Part shown: positions 46,601 through 64,000 of the stretch, in pieces
Numbering within the stretch: the first letter of the stretch is position 1
How the letters are laid out: every line of letters starts with the position of its first letter
Assembly (NCBI GenBank): GCA_000149265.1
Contig: CH003351.1
Coordinates: forward strand, 123,667-187,666
Direction: 5' to 3'
From: Ciona savignyi
Lineage: Eukaryota > Chordata > Ascidiacea > Phlebobranchia > Cionidae
Length of the DNA: 64,000 nucleotides
Made by a program: the position numbers and the translations under genes
The notes under the pieces: generated by a model
Databases searched by the model: none
The model's input: the letters and a program-made list of their open reading frames with translations, nothing else
What the model was told of the DNA's origin: nothing

Positions 46601-46969
46601 ACCAAAAAGAAGGAACGTGTCTATCATATACAACACACTGCAATAGCTCTGATAACCCGACGATGGGCGCGAGGTGATCTGACGATTGCCCGTGTGTTAA
46701 CCCCCTTGGTTTTCCCATACACGGGGATAAAGATGAATATCCTATCCTATCCCTTACTTTTACAATGGACAAAAAATAATGATCAAAAGTTAAAAGGAAC
46801 TACATCTTATCCAATTATTTATTTAGAATATGCCATCTAGATTTTATACCTGTTGCTTGAAATTGTGGTAAGCAGTTCTTCTCTTTTTGTTGCTTTTATA
46901 AACAGGAACATAGTTTTTCTGATGCAATCGTCCGATTATATCAGGCAAGTTAAGTGTTTCAGTCTGCAT
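43674..46969 (-). CDS. Unrecognised 702-residue basic, probably disordered protein
   Basis: Six exons: 46850-46969, 46030-46425, 45674-45777, 44884-45359, 44582-44772, 43674-44495. They join to 2109 nt in a single frame with GT/AG sites. The start at 46969 (MQTETLNLPDIIGRLHQ) is the first Met of the first exon and was chosen because it opens the frame; upstream exons cannot be excluded. The protein is rich in Lys, Arg, Ser, Pro and Glu, with no signal peptide, no membrane segment and no catalytic motif. Notable stretches are a proline patch PSVPPPTPDP, a cysteine cluster CSCCEDL, and basic ends. The composition suggests a cytoskeletal, centrosomal or nuclear scaffold, but that is only a guess. 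It is convergent with PSMA2. A SINE lies in its first intron. Confidence 0.8.
46450..46770 (+). repeat. tRNA-derived SINE, best-preserved copy
   Basis: The head looks like a tRNA: box A 'ttggtctaacggttaag' and, after 'cgcctttcaatcgaaagg', a degenerate box B 'ggttgcaggtggaaaac'. The body has 'gtccttgggcaaggcactt', 'gaacccagcagattaatggg', 'acaacacactgcaatagct' and 'gaggtgatctgacgattgcc'. The tail is 'atcctatcctatccc'. Pol III promoter plus a short repeat tail fits a tRNA-derived SINE. At least five other copies lie in this window. Confidence 0.8.
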
Positions 46970-48148
46970 TGCAAAATGTGCTGTGCCAGATAAAATATTT
47001 AGTACTGCATGATTTCGAAACTACTTCACAACTTGCTGCTATGTATATTTATTGCCTTGCTCTGATTAGGAGCACCTCAACTTGTATAATTAAAGTTTTC
47101 AATGAGAAAAAATATATCTGACCCATAGGTCAGCAGAGAACAGTGATAATCGAATTAAAACCTCAAATAACATCTCAGGAAATCCGATATGAGTAGAAAG
47201 ACCTCCCCCCATGTAAACATATAGCTTAATCGCACAAAAGGGCAATTGGCAGCAGTTGGGTCACACTCCTTTTGTTGCACACAAAGCCTGGGAAGGCGAT
47301 ATGTTTTCACGTCTATGTTTGTATAGCGGTCTTTGTTGTATACAACACATGTCAGCAGCTTTTTAAATGAACAAAACTTGTTAAACACTCTGGTATATTT
47401 GTAACAAATTGTTGAAAGTAACTACGCAAGTTTGATGGTCCTATTTAGGTAGCATTGTATTTTTAAATGTAACAATTAATTCAATTGATCAAAATGTACT
47501 TGGCCACTAATAGGCACTTAACAGCTATTGTAAAAAACACTTTTATTTCAAGGCGACATCTACAACATGTTTTGATGGGTGTGAGGATACTTGTGATAAA
47601 CTTGAACATCATAAAGTACCAGTTCTACTATTTCACTTGAATTCAAATGCATATAAACAATGCTGCTATTTATGCAACTATAATTTCGAAAAGGCTTCTT
47701 ATTGTGCAGATTACAAAAAAAATTGAAAAAATTCTGAATAACACAATGAAAGTAAAGTATAATGTAAGCACACCCAGTATATTATAGTTAGCGCTATATA
47801 ATGCAGTTATTTCTTTTTAACATAATTTCAATATTATTATAAAACACTAAGGTAATTTATACTGATCAAATTCTGTATACTGATCAAGTTTTGGACTGTA
47901 AAATAATAATTTCAGGTAATACTAATTACTATAACGATTTTGCATAATACAGTTATACCGGTACCCGCCGTGTGAACTAACTATTTATAAGTTTTAATAC
48001 TAAAAGTGTTTATCTTTACATATTTAAATTATGATAATTTCGTCTTCATTAGGACCATTCACAGTTCAAATATAGTGAACTCAAAAGTTTGTAAATAAAC
48101 ATTTTATGGCATCACAGGTACCACTATGACATCACAGCCATTATGTAA
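46970..48148. other. Spacer between the 702-residue gene and the ABCC1 3' end
   Basis: AT-rich; holds the upstream region of the 702-residue gene and the 3' UTR of the ABC transporter. No other gene recognised. Confidence 0.45.

Positions 48149-64000
<15,852 letters not shown>

Overview
The window looks like nuclear DNA of an ascidian tunicate, most likely a Ciona species. It is AT-rich, with short introns and dense small transposons. It holds a cluster of chordate-type muscle actins whose N-terminus ([16 protein letters not shown]) is typical of ascidian muscle actin. I read the genes by eye from splice sites and codon phase; no database search was run.

Layout. (1) 70-9448, minus: 15 exons at the 5' end of a secreted protein with a signal peptide, one VWA domain and five FN3 domains, running off the left edge. 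A piggyBac-like MITE lies in one intron. (2) 12.2-38.4 kb: five five-exon muscle actin copies, at 12188 (+), 16238 (+), 19317 (-), 34086 (-) and 36878 (+), each with a shared promoter block (TATA, CArG box, E-box, T-box-like core). The first copy has one extra base in exon 4; the other four are intact. (3) Between the third and fourth actins lie a divergent RERG/Ras-like GTPase gene (22735-26847, minus) and a transposon nest. In the nest, a BEL/Pao-type LTR fossil with identical-looking LTRs (28051-33193) sits inside a hAT element (27781-33638). A related solo LTR lies at 18674-19043. (4) A MITE with long inverted repeats (38430-39257), carrying a tRNA-Asp-like sequence, sits in the 3' UTR region of the fifth actin. 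(5) 39841-42731, plus: proteasome subunit PSMA2, 7 exons, complete. (6) 43674-46969, minus: a 6-exon, 702-residue basic protein I do not recognise. (7) 48149-64000, minus: 32 exons of an ABCC1/MRP1-type exporter, from the linker after TMD0 to the stop; the N-terminus lies beyond the right edge.

The genes do not form one pathway. The actins are a tandem and inverted family with shared promoters and near-identical exons, which fits muscle co-expression and gene conversion. PSMA2 and ABCC1 are housekeeping and transport genes. At least six tRNA-derived SINE copies, three smaller hAT-type elements and two nested MITEs fill introns and spacers.
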